A DNA stretch of 64,000 bases from Pholis gunnellus (Eukaryota > Chordata > Actinopteri > Perciformes > Pholidae): assembly GCA_910591455.2 (NCBI GenBank), contig OU342826.1, positions 11,079,724-11,143,723 on the forward strand, given 5' to 3'. The position numbers and the translations under genes are program-made. Numbering within the stretch: the stretch's first letter is position 1; every line of letters starts with the position of its first letter. The notes under the pieces are model-generated. The model worked only from the letters and a program-made list of their open reading frames with translations. It was not told the origin of the DNA and did no database searches. Positions 63,004-64,000 of this stretch are shown here, in pieces.

Positions 63004-63890
63004 GCGTAGCCAGAGTCTTGTGTAGCCCCTTGACCCAGGCTGACAGCACCCTGTGTTCTCTCCCCACTGTAAAGAGAGGTCCAGTGATAATGAAGCCAGA
63101 ATGGAGAGTTCAGACAGAATTACAGCTGGAATGCTGCCAGAGTGTGTGTGTGTGTGTGGGTGTGTGTGTGTGTGTGTGTTGGACAGAGGAGAGTACGTGT
63201 GTGTCCGCTCAGCCAGGCAGAGTGATGGATAAATACACCTTTAATAACAGACCAGTGAGTCAGTACAGAGACGGTCTGACTGTCTGAAGGGAGCAGAGCA
63301 GATCAGTGTTGATCAGATCACGATCACAAAGATCAGTACACAAAGATTTCCTGAGTGAAAATCTGAATGGTGTCTATTAAATGGCAGCACATAGAAATAT
63401 GTTAAGTGTGTTGTAGAGAGTACAGCCAAACCAACAGAGGCTACACGTGTCTCATCCTTTACCCCGGATGTGTTCGTGCTTCGCCACCTCTCCGTCATTT
63501 GAATCCTCAGCAAAGTCTTCTCATCTCGTGTGAGTCTAGCCAACTCAATTCTCCAAAGAGCAGCTGTCTGAATATTATTGATTGTTGCAGCACTTCTGCC
63601 TTGTAATCAATCTGCCCACTTTATGAAGTCAGACAAAAGGAAGGTAGCAGGTGGGAGTCTCACTTCAGGAGGTGTGAGCTCTCCTGCTTGTGCATCACTC
63701 ACGCGGTATGTGCACGTGCACCATCTATACATGAGAGGTTGAATATACAGAGAATGCAGGGAGGGAGTCATTTGAGGAAGTAAAGCATGCATGTGTTCAT
63801 CTATGCTCTGTGACTTCAAAGGAACTTGTTTTGAAGGAGGGCTTAAGAAGAGTGTGTGGGTTGTTGTGGATTGCTGTGTGTGTCTGGTAC
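61544..63890. other. Presumed intron of the dynein remnant
   Basis: Lies between dynein blocks A and B. It contains CA/TG tracts (62105-62127, 62528-62568, 62780-62799, 62903-63004, 63141-63179) and no further dynein segment that I could find. Confidence 0.6.
62903..63004. repeat. Compound CA repeat with a duplicated GCAGAGTTA insert
   Basis: CA tract carrying the insert CGCAGAGTTACAC twice about 25 bp apart, then a long pure CA run ending CGCGCG. Confidence 0.95.
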
Positions 63891-64000
63891 CTTCTCCCCT
63901 GCAGTGGTGGTACACAGGCATTATAGATGTAGAAGGTGTCCTCCATGCTGGATGACATCAGCACTAAGCCTTTGATCCCTTTTTCTCCAGCTTTGCCAGG
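63891..64000 (-). pseudogene. dnah2: dnah2-like dynein heavy chain, exon block A (partial, runs off window)
   Basis: DNAH2 is an axonemal inner-arm dynein heavy chain, a microtubule motor of cilia and sperm flagella. Read on the minus strand from 64000, the frame gives EKGIKGLVLMSS, then MEDTFYIYNACVPPL, and stops at an AG|GT donor (GTACCA) at 63891/63890. In DNAH2, as I recall it, the C-terminal region has the same run: a KGI(K/Q)GLVVMS segment, a short acidic helix and a VPPLW motif, about 180 residues before the end. One residue seems missing in the helix, and the family Trp after VPPL is Gln here. No frame break occurs inside this block, but an A-run of five just upstream of GIKG makes the incoming frame uncertain. 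It is the first of four blocks in family order. At first sight the Gly spacing suggests collagen; the downstream blocks rule that out. Identity to the dynein family is fairly sure, the exact paralog less so. Confidence 0.68.

Noticed and set aside
63891..64000. Collagen-like Gly-X-Y reading (PGKAGEKGIKG) at the window end
   Set aside because: Only four triplets fit, and the sequence after them matches the dynein LVxMSS...VPPL segment, with the next dynein segments found downstream in order.

Overview
This window looks like nuclear DNA from a ray-finned (teleost, probably spiny-rayed) fish. It is packed with long CA/TG, GA and poly-C/poly-G tracts. It carries tRNA-derived SINEs, short inverted-repeat elements and dispersed repeats of kinds I recognise from fish introns. 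It has eukaryotic splice-type signals and almost no long coding frame. No prokaryotic gene, operon, CRISPR array or complete intact gene is visible.

The only protein-coding homology I can support strongly is at the right edge, on the minus strand. Four exon-like blocks (63891-64000, about 61375-61543, 59747-59899 and 59422-59570) spell out, in the correct order, the C-terminus of an axonemal dynein heavy chain, best matching DNAH2. The blocks hold several small indels that shift the frame, so this looks like a decayed copy (pseudogene), perhaps one of two dnah2 copies left by the teleost genome duplication. A SINE sits in the intron between the second and third block.

In human 17p13.1, DNAH2 is followed in the same orientation by KDM6B. 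Here, just downstream of the dnah2 remnant on the same strand, is a CpG-rich block at 55.6-57.0 kb. On the minus strand it has a TATA-like box and a consensus splice donor at 56352/56351. I infer, without proof, that it is the promoter and first (untranslated) exon of the next gene, possibly a kdm6b copy. Most of the window would then be its very long 5' introns and regulatory landscape. No kdm6b coding exon was recognised here.

Layout: 1-15.6 kb is noncoding with dense microsatellites and one SINE (5.6-5.9 kb). 15.6-23.2 kb holds three repeat-poor, AT-motif-rich patches that resemble conserved noncoding elements, and a MITE. 23.2-44.9 kb is noncoding with microsatellites, several dispersed repeats and an exact 47-bp tandem duplication. 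44.9-45.4 kb is a degenerate L1-type LINE. 47.1-47.9 kb is the best candidate enhancer cluster, rich in homeodomain-type motifs. 48-55 kb is noncoding, with the longest G run and a possible small spliced transcription unit. 55.6-57.0 kb is the promoter-like block. 59.4-64 kb is the dynein remnant. All identifications come from reading by eye and from remembered family features; no database search was run.
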